Assembly (NCBI GenBank): GCA_013360875.1
Contig: JABWAU010000003.1
Location: forward strand, 1-64,000
DNA from: Anaerolineales bacterium
GTDB lineage: Bacteria; Chloroflexota; Anaerolineae; Anaerolineales; Villigracilaceae
DNA length: 64,000 bases
Reading direction: 5' to 3'
In this document: piece after piece, positions 18,295 through 27,312 of the stretch
How positions within the stretch are numbered: the stretch's first letter is position 1
Layout of the letters: each line of letters starts with the position of its first letter
Position numbers and translations under genes: made by a program
Notes under the pieces: model-generated
Told to the model about the DNA's origin: nothing
The model's database searches: none
Seen by the model: only the letters and a program-made list of their open reading frames with translations

Positions 18295-19218
18295 TTACAG
18301 CAGGTTGTTGCCGGGCGATGCTTCGTTTTTTTGTTCCGCCATTGCGGACGTGATCGAAGGGAGAAAGAGCGCGCCGGGCAGGCTGGCAAGGATGGAGAAG
18401 GCGCGAAGCATAACCGCCACACTCAAACTGACTGCCGGGGACCAGCCTGCCACGTTCGTCATGAAAAAGGTGAAGGATAGTTCCTGCAAGCCATATCCGT
18501 TGACCGAGATCGGGATGAGCGTGATAAAGTAGGTCAGGCTCCAAAGGCCCGCGATCATCCAAAAGGAGACAGGGTTGCCGAGGTCGTTTGCAAGGATATA
18601 AATGGAACCGAACAGGCACAGCATGTGTACCCACGTGAACGCCAGCGACCCGAGCAGAGATAAAGGTTTCCTGAGCCAGAGGTTGAAGACGGAAAATGTC
18701 CGCTTGAGAAAGGCGAGGGGTTTGTGGAACCAGGCAAAGGTCAAGAGAGAGGCGGGAAGAGGTTCCAGGAGACTCCACGAATGGATCAACCCAATGGGAG
18801 CCACCATCGTCATGCCCGCCATGCCGATCAACCTGTCTGCCGCAATGGAGGCGAGGCAGACGGCGCGGTCGAATCCCATTTGCATGGCGCCGGCAAGTCG
18901 CACCACATCGCCGCCGATGGTGGTTGGGAGGAAATTCGAGGCGAACAGACCGGTGAAGGTCAACGCCATGCTGTCCTTGAAGTGGATGTGAACTCCGCCG
19001 GAACGCAATAATATATGCCATCTTCCAACTGTGGCAATGCGCGAGACGAAAAATAAAAGCGCGACCCAAAGCAGATCCGATGTTTTGATTTTTGTAAAGG
19101 TTGCGAGGATTTCGCCCCATCCATCCTCCCTCAATAAAACGATCAATAGAATGACTGCCAGTATCGTCCCCGCCAATTGCAGGATGCGCTGACGATTCCT
19201 TGCCCACCACACGGACAT
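18295..19218 (-). CDS. Lysylphosphatidylglycerol-synthase-type membrane protein (UPF0104/AglD family)
   Basis: About 307 residues, starting at MSVWWARNRQ (an ATG 18 bp upstream overlaps the GT2 gene further). It has about eight helices. The family blocks are visible: FFVSRIATVGRWHILLRSGG, LFASNFLPTTIGGDVVRLAGAM with the conserved GGD-R, and SVNGYGLQELSFTFFM near the C-terminus. This family (LPG_synthase_TM) sits beside DPM1-like GT2 genes in many bacteria and archaea and is thought to act in lipid-linked sugar transfer or flipping. It directly follows such a GT2 here. Confidence 0.85.
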   Translation of the reverse strand: MSVWWARNRQRILQLAGTILAVILLIVLLREDGWGEILATFTKIKTSDLLWVALLFFVSRIATVGRWHILLRSGGVHIHFKDSMALTFTGLFASNFLPTTIGGDVVRLAGAMQMGFDRAVCLASIAADRLIGMAGMTMVAPIGLIHSWSLLEPLPASLLTFAWFHKPLAFLKRTFSVFNLWLRKPLSLLGSLAFTWVHMLCLFGSIYILANDLGNPVSFWMIAGLWSLTYFITLIPISVNGYGLQELSFTFFMTNVAGWSPAVSLSVAVMLRAFSILASLPGALFLPSITSAMAEQKNEASPGNNLL

Positions 19219-19219
19219 G

Positions 19220-20173
19220 CTATCGTTTCTTTCCAAGCACTGCCCGGATGGTGTACGTCGGCTTGCTTTGTGATTCGTGATAGGTGCGCGCCAGAAGTTC
19301 CGCGATCAGTCCCATCAGGATGGATTGAAAACCGAGAATAAGCAGCATGACGCTGATCTGGAAGAACGGCGAGCCAAGCACCGAGATCAGGAAGAACACC
19401 CTGCGGACAAAAAGGTATGCAAGCAAAAGCGCGCTGATCCCGATGAGGATGATGCCCGTCCCGCCGAACAGACGCATGGGTTTGTGGGAATAATCGAGCA
19501 GGAACTTCACGGTGAACAGATCGAGGACGACCTTCACGGTTCTTTCCAAGCCGTATTTTGCCTCGCCAAATTTGCGGGGGTGGTGCCTGACAGGGAGTTC
19601 TGTGATCTTCGCCCCAACAGAATGAGCGAAGACCGGGATAAAGCGGTGCATTTCGCCGTAGAGACGGAAGCCCTCCAGCGCCTGGCGCCGATAGGCTTTG
19701 AGCGTGCATCCGTAATCGTGGAGGTGAACGCCCGTCACCCACGAGATCAGCCCGTTGGCAAGGTTCGAGGGGATGGTGCGCGTGAAGCGGTTGTCCTTGC
19801 GATCCTTGCGCCAGCCGCTGACCAGGTCGTAGCCTTCGTCGAGTTTGGCGAGGAGCATGGGGATGTCCGCCGGGTCGTTTTGCATGTCTGCGTCGAGCAG
19901 GACGATGATGTCGCCATCCGAGTGGTCAATTCCGGCGGCGATGGCGGCGGTCTGACCGAAGTTGCGACGGAAAACCACCACGCGGACGTGTTTGGGATGC
20001 TTCTTTGCCAGACCTTCCAACACATCGAGGCTGCTGTCTCTTGAACCGTCATCCACAAAAACGACCTCCCACTTTTTCTTTAGTGGCGTCAATGCCGCTT
20101 CGATGGCGTCCATCAGAAGCGGCAGGTTCTCCTTTTCGTTGTAGACCGGGACGACGAGGGAAAGATCGGTCAT
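19220..20173 (-). CDS. Family 2 glycosyltransferase, DPM1/GtrB/ArnC-like
   Basis: 317 residues. The GT-A domain (1-225) has LSLVVPVYNEKENLPLLMDA, VVFVDDGSRDSSLDVLEGLA and DIIVLLDADMQNDPADIPML, with the DXD-type metal site. Two C-terminal helices (about 232-255 and 266-292) anchor it to the membrane. This is the layout of enzymes that load a sugar from a nucleotide onto polyprenyl phosphate. The product would feed the membrane GT-C proteins nearby. The gene sits 3 bp after gmd and overlaps the AglD-like gene's possible start. Confidence 0.92.
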   Translation of the reverse strand: MTDLSLVVPVYNEKENLPLLMDAIEAALTPLKKKWEVVFVDDGSRDSSLDVLEGLAKKHPKHVRVVVFRRNFGQTAAIAAGIDHSDGDIIVLLDADMQNDPADIPMLLAKLDEGYDLVSGWRKDRKDNRFTRTIPSNLANGLISWVTGVHLHDYGCTLKAYRRQALEGFRLYGEMHRFIPVFAHSVGAKITELPVRHHPRKFGEAKYGLERTVKVVLDLFTVKFLLDYSHKPMRLFGGTGIILIGISALLLAYLFVRRVFFLISVLGSPFFQISVMLLILGFQSILMGLIAELLARTYHESQSKPTYTIRAVLGKKR

Positions 20174-20176
20174 GGG

Positions 20177-21142
<966 letters not shown>

Positions 21143-21197
21143 TTATTCTCCTTGTTCAAAATTCAGCGGCTGAATTATAAACTCACATTGACCGATG

Positions 21198-22829
21198 TCA
21201 AGCGCGCTTTTTATCCAGCCACCACCCCAGCCCCACGATGATACCCCATAACGCCGCAATCACGCCCACCATCACGGCAAACGGCAGTTGACCGCCCCAA
21301 TGGAAATAACGGCTCGCATACCATTGCGTGAACACCAACAGGAACACAACTTCGCACAGAACCACCCGCTCGAACCACACATTGCGCGTCTCCCGCCACC
21401 AAACCCAGACATGCCCCGCCAGGATGGACTGCCACAGGAACAGGAGCGTGCGGTAGCGGGGATTGTCCCACGAGTCGCCGCCGCCTCGCAACGCGGCAAG
21501 CAGGATCCAGGTCCACGCGAGAAGCGAAAGCCACAGGAGGATGTTACGGTTCCTTCTGGACCCCTGTCCTGCCGCGGCTCCGAAAGACATGATCAACGCG
21601 GGAAGCAGCGCGTACCAACCCAGCGCGCGCAGAAGGTAGATCGCCTTCCAGATGGGAAGGGTCGGCGCGACCAGCGCGGCAGGCAGGACCGGCTGCAAAA
21701 TCCCATAGACCGCGACGAAAGGTAGGCGCATCCATTCGGGCATCTCGTCGAACAGTTTTTGGATCCAGCCCGATTCGCGCTCCAGTTGATACACGTCCCA
21801 TTTGACGGTGAGCCTCAACCAGTCATTGATCACGCGCAACGGGGACGACGCGTCGAACTGACCGGAACGGTTGAGCGATGCGGAAAGGAAGAGCAGTCCC
21901 ACAAAAAAAATGACCACGAAAACGAGGATGGAATTCCACGAAAGGCTCCGGCGTTCGTTCGTGAAAAATGTCCATCCTGCAAAGATAACCATCGTTGCAA
22001 GCGCCACCGCAGGCGAGACCAGCAACATGCCAAGCAAGCCAACCCCAAGCCAAACCTTGGGCACCATTTTGGACTCAGCCAGCCTGCTGGCGTTCCTGGA
22101 CTCAGGGAGTTTGCTCCCGTTTACGCCAGCAAGTTGGCTGACACCAAACACAAACCCATACAACGCCATCGCGCTGAACGCCAGCAAATAAGGCTCGCGC
22201 ATCGCGGACGAACCCAGCAGGACGCTTTCGGGATACAGGGCATAGATCCATGCGGAGGCATACGCGACCTTTTCTCTGAAGACCTGCCGCGTTCCCATCC
22301 ATAAAAACGGAACCCCCAACGCGGCGACAAACGCCGAGAGCAAAATCAACATCAACGGCCGATGGGCGTCGGGGGACAAATAACGATACACGAACGCGCT
22401 GAAGGCTAACAATCCGCCATATTGATCGTAGGCGAATTTCCGGTTGAACGCGTTGAGAATTGGAGCATCCGAGCTCGCCAGTTCCCATGCCTGGTCGTCG
22501 CGGCGATGCGCGTCGGTGAAAACATAGCCTGCTTTGTCGTCCTCGTCGTCGTGACCGTAGAGGGGAAGCCCAAGATGAAGCGAAACCCCGACGAGGAGGC
22601 GGAGGGCGAAAGCGAGGGAAATAATTAGCCCGAGGGTTCCTCCTGTGCTGAGCGCAGACGAAGCAAAGCGGCGATTGGAGAATTTGAGAATTGCGAGGGA
22701 GAGAAGAGAGAGGAAGGAAAACGATGCGAAGCCGATCCACCAATTCCCCGGTTGCATGGATGAGAACACCGCCCCCAACGCAAGAGCGAGAGGGAGAAGC
22801 CAGGACAGGTCGGTTTTCTTGAGAGTCAT
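21198..22829 (-). CDS. Polytopic membrane protein, GT-C-like, with an in-frame palindromic insert
   Basis: A 543-residue membrane protein with about 12 helices. The acidic loop YGHDDEDDKAGYVFTDAHRR follows the third helix, at the site used by GT39/GT-C enzymes. ALYPESVLLGSSAMREPYL is a motif seen in bacterial dolichol-mannosyltransferase-like proteins. Residues about 230-252 (containing SKLPES and SRLAES) are unlike the rest: they are hydrophilic, lie between helices, and are encoded by a 67-bp palindromic element described separately. Function is inferred only. Confidence 0.65.
   Translation of the reverse strand: MTLKKTDLSWLLPLALALGAVFSSMQPGNWWIGFASFSFLSLLSLAILKFSNRRFASSALSTGGTLGLIISLAFALRLLVGVSLHLGLPLYGHDDEDDKAGYVFTDAHRRDDQAWELASSDAPILNAFNRKFAYDQYGGLLAFSAFVYRYLSPDAHRPLMLILLSAFVAALGVPFLWMGTRQVFREKVAYASAWIYALYPESVLLGSSAMREPYLLAFSAMALYGFVFGVSQLAGVNGSKLPESRNASRLAESKMVPKVWLGVGLLGMLLVSPAVALATMVIFAGWTFFTNERRSLSWNSILVFVVIFFVGLLFLSASLNRSGQFDASSPLRVINDWLRLTVKWDVYQLERESGWIQKLFDEMPEWMRLPFVAVYGILQPVLPAALVAPTLPIWKAIYLLRALGWYALLPALIMSFGAAAGQGSRRNRNILLWLSLLAWTWILLAALRGGGDSWDNPRYRTLLFLWQSILAGHVWVWWRETRNVWFERVVLCEVVFLLVFTQWYASRYFHWGGQLPFAVMVGVIAALWGIIVGLGWWLDKKRA
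22075..22141. repeat. 67-bp palindromic element inside a coding sequence
   Basis: Two 19-nt arms (22075-22093 and 22123-22141) are inverted and match at 17 of 19 positions; both mismatches would still pair as G-U in RNA. An inner GGAG/CTCC stem sits between them, and the word CTGAGTCC occurs twice. The element keeps the host frame open and adds about 22 residues. Confidence 0.7.
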
Positions 22830-22863
22830 GTGAGGGAGATTCTACACTACTTGTAAGAGGCAA

Positions 22864-22891
22864 TTGTCCGGTTGCAAGTTGGGGATATAAT
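22864..22891 (+). promoter_or_regulatory. Promoter of the pentapeptide-repeat gene
   Basis: A TTGTCC -35 box and a perfect TATAAT -10 box (22886-22891) are separated by 16 bp. They lie about 50 bp before the ATG, which has an AAAGG sequence upstream. Confidence 0.55.
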
Positions 22892-22940
22892 TTTGCACAC
22901 AGGAAATCATAAAGAACGTTGCCACGAAAGGCGGCGAGAC

Positions 22941-23624
22941 ATGGATGAAACGATTAGAGCCGTTATCTTGCTGACAATCGGTTGGGGTTTGGGAATACTT
23001 AGCACATTCCTTAGCGCATGGTTGCAAGCACGTCAGGAACAACGAAAAGCCCGAATCGACCGAGAGAATGAGATACGAAGACGTCTTGTTGGCGATTTGA
23101 TTCAGACCTCGGAAGTAATGACGTTCATTGAGGCGGCGCGGAAACGCAAAGAACAACCTGATTTGAGTCGTGCCAATCTGGCATCGGTAGATTTACGTTA
23201 CCAGAACCTGCAAAAGGTCAAACTGTATCGAGCCATTTTTGATGGTGCGGACTTGAACGGCGCGAATTTACAAGACGCTGATTTGAGCAAAGCGTCTTTC
23301 AGGGACGCAAAACTATATGGAGCCAAACTTCAAAAGGCTAATTTGATGCGCGCTCGATTGAGTGAAGCGCGAATGAAACAAGCCGATCTTTCGGGGGCAA
23401 ATCTTGAAGTTGCGGAAATGCAAAAAGCATATCTTCGAGAAGCCATATTGCATGAAGCCAACTTACAGGAAGCCAACCTGGAAGAAGCCGACCTTACTGA
23501 TGCCGATTTTACCAAAGCAAATTTAAGGAAAGCGAATCTGCGGGGCGCTAAAGTGGATGGCGCAAAATTCACGAATGCAACATTGACTTATGCCATCATG
23601 CCTGATGGATCACTTCATGAATGA
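22941..23624 (+). CDS. Membrane-anchored pentapeptide-repeat protein
   Basis: 227 residues starting MDETIRAVILL; an upstream in-frame ATG lacks a ribosome binding site. Residues 4-27 form one helix, followed by a charged coiled region (QARQEQRKARIDRENEIRRR). From about residue 75 to 215 there are A(D/N)LxX pentapeptide repeats (ANLQDADLSKASFRDAKL and so on) that fold into a right-handed quadrilateral beta-helix. Ligand unknown. The composition is more A+T-rich than its neighbours and it is a lone plus-strand gene within the glycan locus, hinting at separate acquisition. Confidence 0.88.
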   Translation: MDETIRAVILLTIGWGLGILSTFLSAWLQARQEQRKARIDRENEIRRRLVGDLIQTSEVMTFIEAARKRKEQPDLSRANLASVDLRYQNLQKVKLYRAIFDGADLNGANLQDADLSKASFRDAKLYGAKLQKANLMRARLSEARMKQADLSGANLEVAEMQKAYLREAILHEANLQEANLEEADLTDADFTKANLRKANLRGAKVDGAKFTNATLTYAIMPDGSLHE

Positions 23625-23737
23625 AAAAGGCGTTTCCTTTCAGATTCTCGCCAATCTGCCAACACCAGCCAACCGGTGATCTCATTTTCTAAATTGTTTT
23701 CATCCGTACCGGAACAATTCGCCTTAAAGTTTCACTG

Positions 23738-24874
23738 TTAAGGAAAACTTTTCAAAAATCCATCCAACACTCTCTCCGCCCTTGCCAGCCAGGTATAACC
23801 TTTAACATCCCTCCTCGCCTGTTTTCCCAACTCAACTCTGCGCGGTTCGTCGGCGAGCAGCCTCTCGATTTCCACTTTCCACTTTTCAACATCATCCGGT
23901 TCACAGAAGACCGCATTCTTCTCGTTCAACACCTCCCTTATCACCGGTAAATCTGAAGTAACGATCGCGCGTCCCGCCGCCATGTATTCGAACATTTTCA
24001 TGGGGCTGGCGACGCTGGCGGAATCCCCGGTTCCGCTGGAGCCCATGATGGAGCGGCTGTAGGGCATGAGCAGGATGTCCGCGGCGGATTGATACAGCGG
24101 CAAGTCCTGATTGGGGATGAAGCCGGCGAATGTGATGTTGGATATACTCTCCGCCTCTGCGCGTCCTTTCCATGCTGCGACATCTTCGGGTCTGCCGCCG
24201 ACCCAGACGAAGTGCGCGTGAGGGATTTCTTTTGCGAGCGCGAGGAACAGGTCCGCGCCCCTGCCCGCGTAAAGGTGACCGGTGCACATCACGGTCGGGG
24301 CTTCGCGGAGGCTCAGGGACCGCCGGGCAGCCTCGGGCGTGGAGGGAAGCGAGGCGAAGCGTTCCAGATCCACTCCGTTCGGCGCGACGACGACTTCGTC
24401 CGCTTTGAAGCGGATGTTATGTTTATGTTCCAGCACATCCACAAGCGCGCGGGTGATGGAGGCGATGCGTTTGCGTCCACGCAGGGCGGCAAAAGCGCGA
24501 TGCCAGGCGGGACCAAGCGCGCCGGTGGGCTGGAGATGGATCTCGTAAACGGTGGGAATGTTGTAAAGCAAACCGAAGACCGCCGATTGAGGGAACCACG
24601 TGTAGAGCAGGTCGGGTTTGAGGGCGCGGGCGCGCTGGACGGACTGAAATGTGAAAAGGCGGCGGCTGGGGGAGATGATCCATTCGATGGGGAAATCGGT
24701 TTGAATGCCGTAATGCTGTTGAAGGTCGAAAGTCGAAGGTCGAAGGTCGAAGTCCGGTACGAGGAGCGTAAGGTCGTGACCGAGTTGCACGAGGGCGGAG
24801 CAGGCTTTCATCACCTGGATGCTGTTGGCGGTGTCGGAGGGGATCTGTGAACCGGCGATGGCGGCGATTCTCAT
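23738..24874 (-). CDS. Family 4 glycosyltransferase
   Basis: 378 residues from MRIAAIAGSQIPSDTANSIQ, whose ATG overlaps the flippase stop by 4 bp. It is a GT-B fold enzyme. The N-domain ends near residue 165; VVVAPNGVDLERF and VMCTGHLYAGRGADLFL start the nucleotide-sugar-binding half, and SPMKMFEYMAAGRAIVTSDL is the GT4 EX7E-like donor motif. It would add a sugar to the lipid-linked glycan. Residues about 41-50 (DFDLRPSTFDL) are encoded by an iterated GGTCGAA word array, apparently an in-frame insert. Confidence 0.88.
   Translation of the reverse strand: MRIAAIAGSQIPSDTANSIQVMKACSALVQLGHDLTLLVPDFDLRPSTFDLQQHYGIQTDFPIEWIISPSRRLFTFQSVQRARALKPDLLYTWFPQSAVFGLLYNIPTVYEIHLQPTGALGPAWHRAFAALRGRKRIASITRALVDVLEHKHNIRFKADEVVVAPNGVDLERFASLPSTPEAARRSLSLREAPTVMCTGHLYAGRGADLFLALAKEIPHAHFVWVGGRPEDVAAWKGRAEAESISNITFAGFIPNQDLPLYQSAADILLMPYSRSIMGSSGTGDSASVASPMKMFEYMAAGRAIVTSDLPVIREVLNEKNAVFCEPDDVEKWKVEIERLLADEPRRVELGKQARRDVKGYTWLARAERVLDGFLKSFP
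24721..24755. repeat. GGTCGAA-type word array inside a GT4 gene
   Basis: Four near-identical copies of a 9-10-nt word built on GGTCGAA or AGTCGAA follow each other here. The same word recurs, with its inverse, in the intergenic gap at 27264-27311. On the minus strand the frame stays open. Confidence 0.65.
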
Positions 24875-26202
24875 GTGGCGACCTCTCCACGTTTGAGGAT
24901 GGAAAGTCCCTTCAGGACGATCCACGTGATCGAAACAATGAAATACCCCGATACGATCCCCGCGCCGACAAGATAACCGCCGCGCGGAACGAGCAGGAAG
25001 ATGAGCGCGACCTCCACCGCGCCCGCGATTGCCGCGACCATGAGCGGGTAATTCGGCTTTCCCAACGCCAGCAAAAGCGGACGATTCCAATTGGCGACGT
25101 TTGCGACTCCGTAACCGAGGAGGAGGATCAGGAAACATGGATAGGCGGGAGCCATGTCGCTGCCGTAGATGAATGGGATCAGCCACCAGCCGATTGCGGC
25201 AAGCCCGCCGCCCGCGAGGAGTGTCCACGACGCGCCGATGGCGCTGATTTGTTTCAAGAGCTTGCGCGTGGCTTGCCATTGTTTCTGCGCGACGGTCTTC
25301 GTGATCTCGGCGTAGGTGGGCCAAATAAACGGTTCGAGCGGGAGCATGACCAGGTTGATGAGCCGCGACGCCAGCGCGAAGTATCCGACTTCGGTTGTGG
25401 AGAGCAAAGCCGCGAGGTAGAGTCGGACGTTGTCGCGGGCGAACAGGTTGACGGTCCCATTGAGATTCGTGCTGAAGGCAAAGCGCAGGATGGGTTTCCA
25501 ATCCGGGATAAGGGCAAGCGGTGCGCGAGTCCAGTTACGTCCAAGTGTCCCGTTCAATTCACGAAGCGCAAATCCCGTAACCATGAATCCCGCGATCGTT
25601 TTGCCGATGAGATAGGCGGCGAGGAGGCCGGCGATGTTCCATTTCAGGAGAAAGGCGGCGGTGATGAGCAGGGTCAGGGCGACGCTTTGATAGAAATTCG
25701 CCTGCGCCACGCGTTTGAAATTGTCGGTGGCGTGAAGGACGCCGATGGAGGTTTCATAAACAAGATTGGCAAGCAGGAACAAACCGTAAAAGCGGAAGAG
25801 ATACGCAATGGACGCATCGTCCGCGAAGGTGCGCGCGCCCCAAACGGAGAGCAAAAGCAAAACGAGATATGCGAGGACGGACGTGAGCGCTTCCGTCATC
25901 CCGATCCCCTTGATGAGGGAGGCGGCGCGAGGTTTGTCGTTTTGCGCCAGCGCCTCGCCCGCATATTTGACGGTCACTTCGCTCATGCGGAAGGAAAGCA
26001 GGCGGTTGACGTTGGAAGCGAAATCCATGACGACGACCAGCAAACCGAAGCCCGCATCCCCAAGCAGGCGCACGACGAGAATGCCCTGCACGACGCCCAG
26101 CGCGGAGGCGAACGTGTTACTGCTGAACAGGTAACCGCTGTTGCGCAGGACGCGGCGGATGAGGGGATCGTCGCCGAGGGAGGTTTTGATCTTCTGAATC
26201 AT
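24871..26202 (-). CDS. Polysaccharide flippase (MATE/MOP superfamily, Wzx-like)
   Basis: About 443 residues with 14 probable helices, starting MIQKIKTSLGD. The first helices read NSGYLFSSNTFASALGVVQGILVVRLLGD, the normal opening of PST-type oligosaccharide flippases. The middle contains FSTNLNGTVNLFARDNVRLYLAALLS, a conserved helix pair of the family. It moves lipid-linked repeat units across the membrane. It lies directly upstream of, and overlaps, the GT4 gene. An ATG 18 bp upstream is an alternative start; neither has a strong ribosome binding site. Confidence 0.88.
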   Translation of the reverse strand: MIQKIKTSLGDDPLIRRVLRNSGYLFSSNTFASALGVVQGILVVRLLGDAGFGLLVVVMDFASNVNRLLSFRMSEVTVKYAGEALAQNDKPRAASLIKGIGMTEALTSVLAYLVLLLLSVWGARTFADDASIAYLFRFYGLFLLANLVYETSIGVLHATDNFKRVAQANFYQSVALTLLITAAFLLKWNIAGLLAAYLIGKTIAGFMVTGFALRELNGTLGRNWTRAPLALIPDWKPILRFAFSTNLNGTVNLFARDNVRLYLAALLSTTEVGYFALASRLINLVMLPLEPFIWPTYAEITKTVAQKQWQATRKLLKQISAIGASWTLLAGGGLAAIGWWLIPFIYGSDMAPAYPCFLILLLGYGVANVANWNRPLLLALGKPNYPLMVAAIAGAVEVALIFLLVPRGGYLVGAGIVSGYFIVSITWIVLKGLSILKRGEVAT

Positions 26203-26208
26203 TTTTTT

Positions 26209-26265
26209 ACCGCAAAGCACGCGAAGAGCGTCAAGATTTATGCTTCACTTCGCGAACTTTGCGGT
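26209..26265. repeat. 57-bp hairpin at the flippase start
   Basis: An 18-nt arm starting ACCGCAAAG at 26209-26226 is answered by an inverted arm ending CTTTGCGGT at 26248-26265, with one or two mismatched positions. It sits between the epimerase stop and the flippase ATG, so it could fold in the mRNA and cover the translation start. Confidence 0.65.
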
Positions 26266-26274
26266 TCAAGGAAT

Positions 26275-27246
26275 CTAAGGCGTGAGCACATCCTTCGCCC
26301 ACTCGCGTTCGGCGTTGTACCATTCGACCAGTTTTTCGACTCCGGAGCGCATGTCGAATTGCGGCTCCCAGCCGAGCAGTTGACCGGCCTTGGTCACGTC
26401 CGCCCAGTTGGAGCGCATGTCGGCCGGGTTCGGCGGACCGTAGACGATCTCCGCTTTTTTACCGACCACCTCCTCGATCAATTCGATCAGGTTGTTGATG
26501 GTGATCACCTCATGCCCGCCGATGTTGATGATTTCATAGCCGAGCGGTTTGAGCGCAAGGATCGTGCCGCGCGCGATGTCGTCAATGTAGGTGAAGCCGC
26601 GCGATTGTTCGCCGTCGCCGTTCACGCGCACGGGACGTCCCTCGCTGATCCATTGCACGAAGCGGAAGAGCGCGAGGTCCGGGCGACCCGCGGGCCCATA
26701 GACCGTGAAATAACGCAAAACGCTGACGTCTATCCCGTAGAGATGATGATACGCGTGACACATCGCCTCTGCCCCCTTTTTGCTTGCCGCGTATGGCTGG
26801 AGCGGTTCACTGCTGGAGGCGGATTCCGGCGTCGGGTAGGGCGGGTCTTCGCCGTAGATGCTGGAGGTGGACGCGACAACGAATTTTTTCGTCCCGGTCT
26901 GTTTGCATAATTCCAGCATGTTCAACGTGCCGATCACGTTGCTTTGTACGAAGATCCAGGGATCCTCCACGCTGTAACGCACGCCGGCGCGCGCGGCGAG
27001 GTTGATGACTCCGTCGAACCTTTCGTTCCTGAAACGCTCGATGATCGCCTTGTCCGAAATGTCCAGTTTATGAAAGGAAAACCCATCCATGGACTGCAGC
27101 CGTTTCAGGCGGTATTCCTTCATGCGAACGTCGTAGGCGTCGTTCATGTTGTCCACGCCCGTGACGGTATGCCCGTCGAGCAATAAAAATTCCGCTGTGC
27201 GCGCGCCGATGAACCCCGCCGCGCCGGTGACCAGGTAATTTGCCAT
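26275..27246 (-). CDS. NAD-dependent UDP-sugar epimerase (UDP-glucuronate 4-epimerase-like)
   Basis: A 323-residue extended SDR. YLVTGAAGFIGARTAEFLL binds NAD, VASTSSIYGEDPPYPTPES carries the catalytic Ser block and PYAASKKGAEAMCHAYHHLY the Tyr-xxx-Lys. The segment AARAGVRYSVEDPWIFVQSN matches UDP-glucuronate/UDP-GlcNAcA 4-epimerases (CapI/TviC type). The UDP-sugar dehydrogenase just upstream would supply a uronic-acid substrate. Exact substrate not determinable. Confidence 0.85.
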   Translation of the reverse strand: MANYLVTGAAGFIGARTAEFLLLDGHTVTGVDNMNDAYDVRMKEYRLKRLQSMDGFSFHKLDISDKAIIERFRNERFDGVINLAARAGVRYSVEDPWIFVQSNVIGTLNMLELCKQTGTKKFVVASTSSIYGEDPPYPTPESASSSEPLQPYAASKKGAEAMCHAYHHLYGIDVSVLRYFTVYGPAGRPDLALFRFVQWISEGRPVRVNGDGEQSRGFTYIDDIARGTILALKPLGYEIINIGGHEVITINNLIELIEEVVGKKAEIVYGPPNPADMRSNWADVTKAGQLLGWEPQFDMRSGVEKLVEWYNAEREWAKDVLTP

Positions 27247-27263
27247 GTTGTTCCTTCGGTCCC

Positions 27264-27311
27264 AGGTCGAAGGTCAAAGGTTAAGCGACTTTCGACCCTT
27301 GACCTTTGACT
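27264..27311. repeat. Intergenic word-iterated palindrome (GGTCGAAGGTC type)
   Basis: The left half repeats AGGTCGAAGGTCAAAGG; the right half carries the inverse words CTTTCGACC and CCTTTGAC. The element ends at the stop codon of the UDP-sugar dehydrogenase. It shares its word with the array in the GT4 gene at 24721-24755. Confidence 0.6.
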
Positions 27312-27312
27312 C

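Noticed and set aside
22941-23624. A quinolone-resistance-type Qnr protein
   Set aside because: The pentapeptide repeats are similar, but a membrane helix and charged coil precede them and no Qnr-specific loops are seen.
24847-26910. A 687-codon open frame on the plus strand opposite the flippase and epimerase genes
   Set aside because: It is antisense to two well-supported genes, is rich in Arg, Glu and Gly as expected from reverse reading of G+C-rich codons, and shows no motif.
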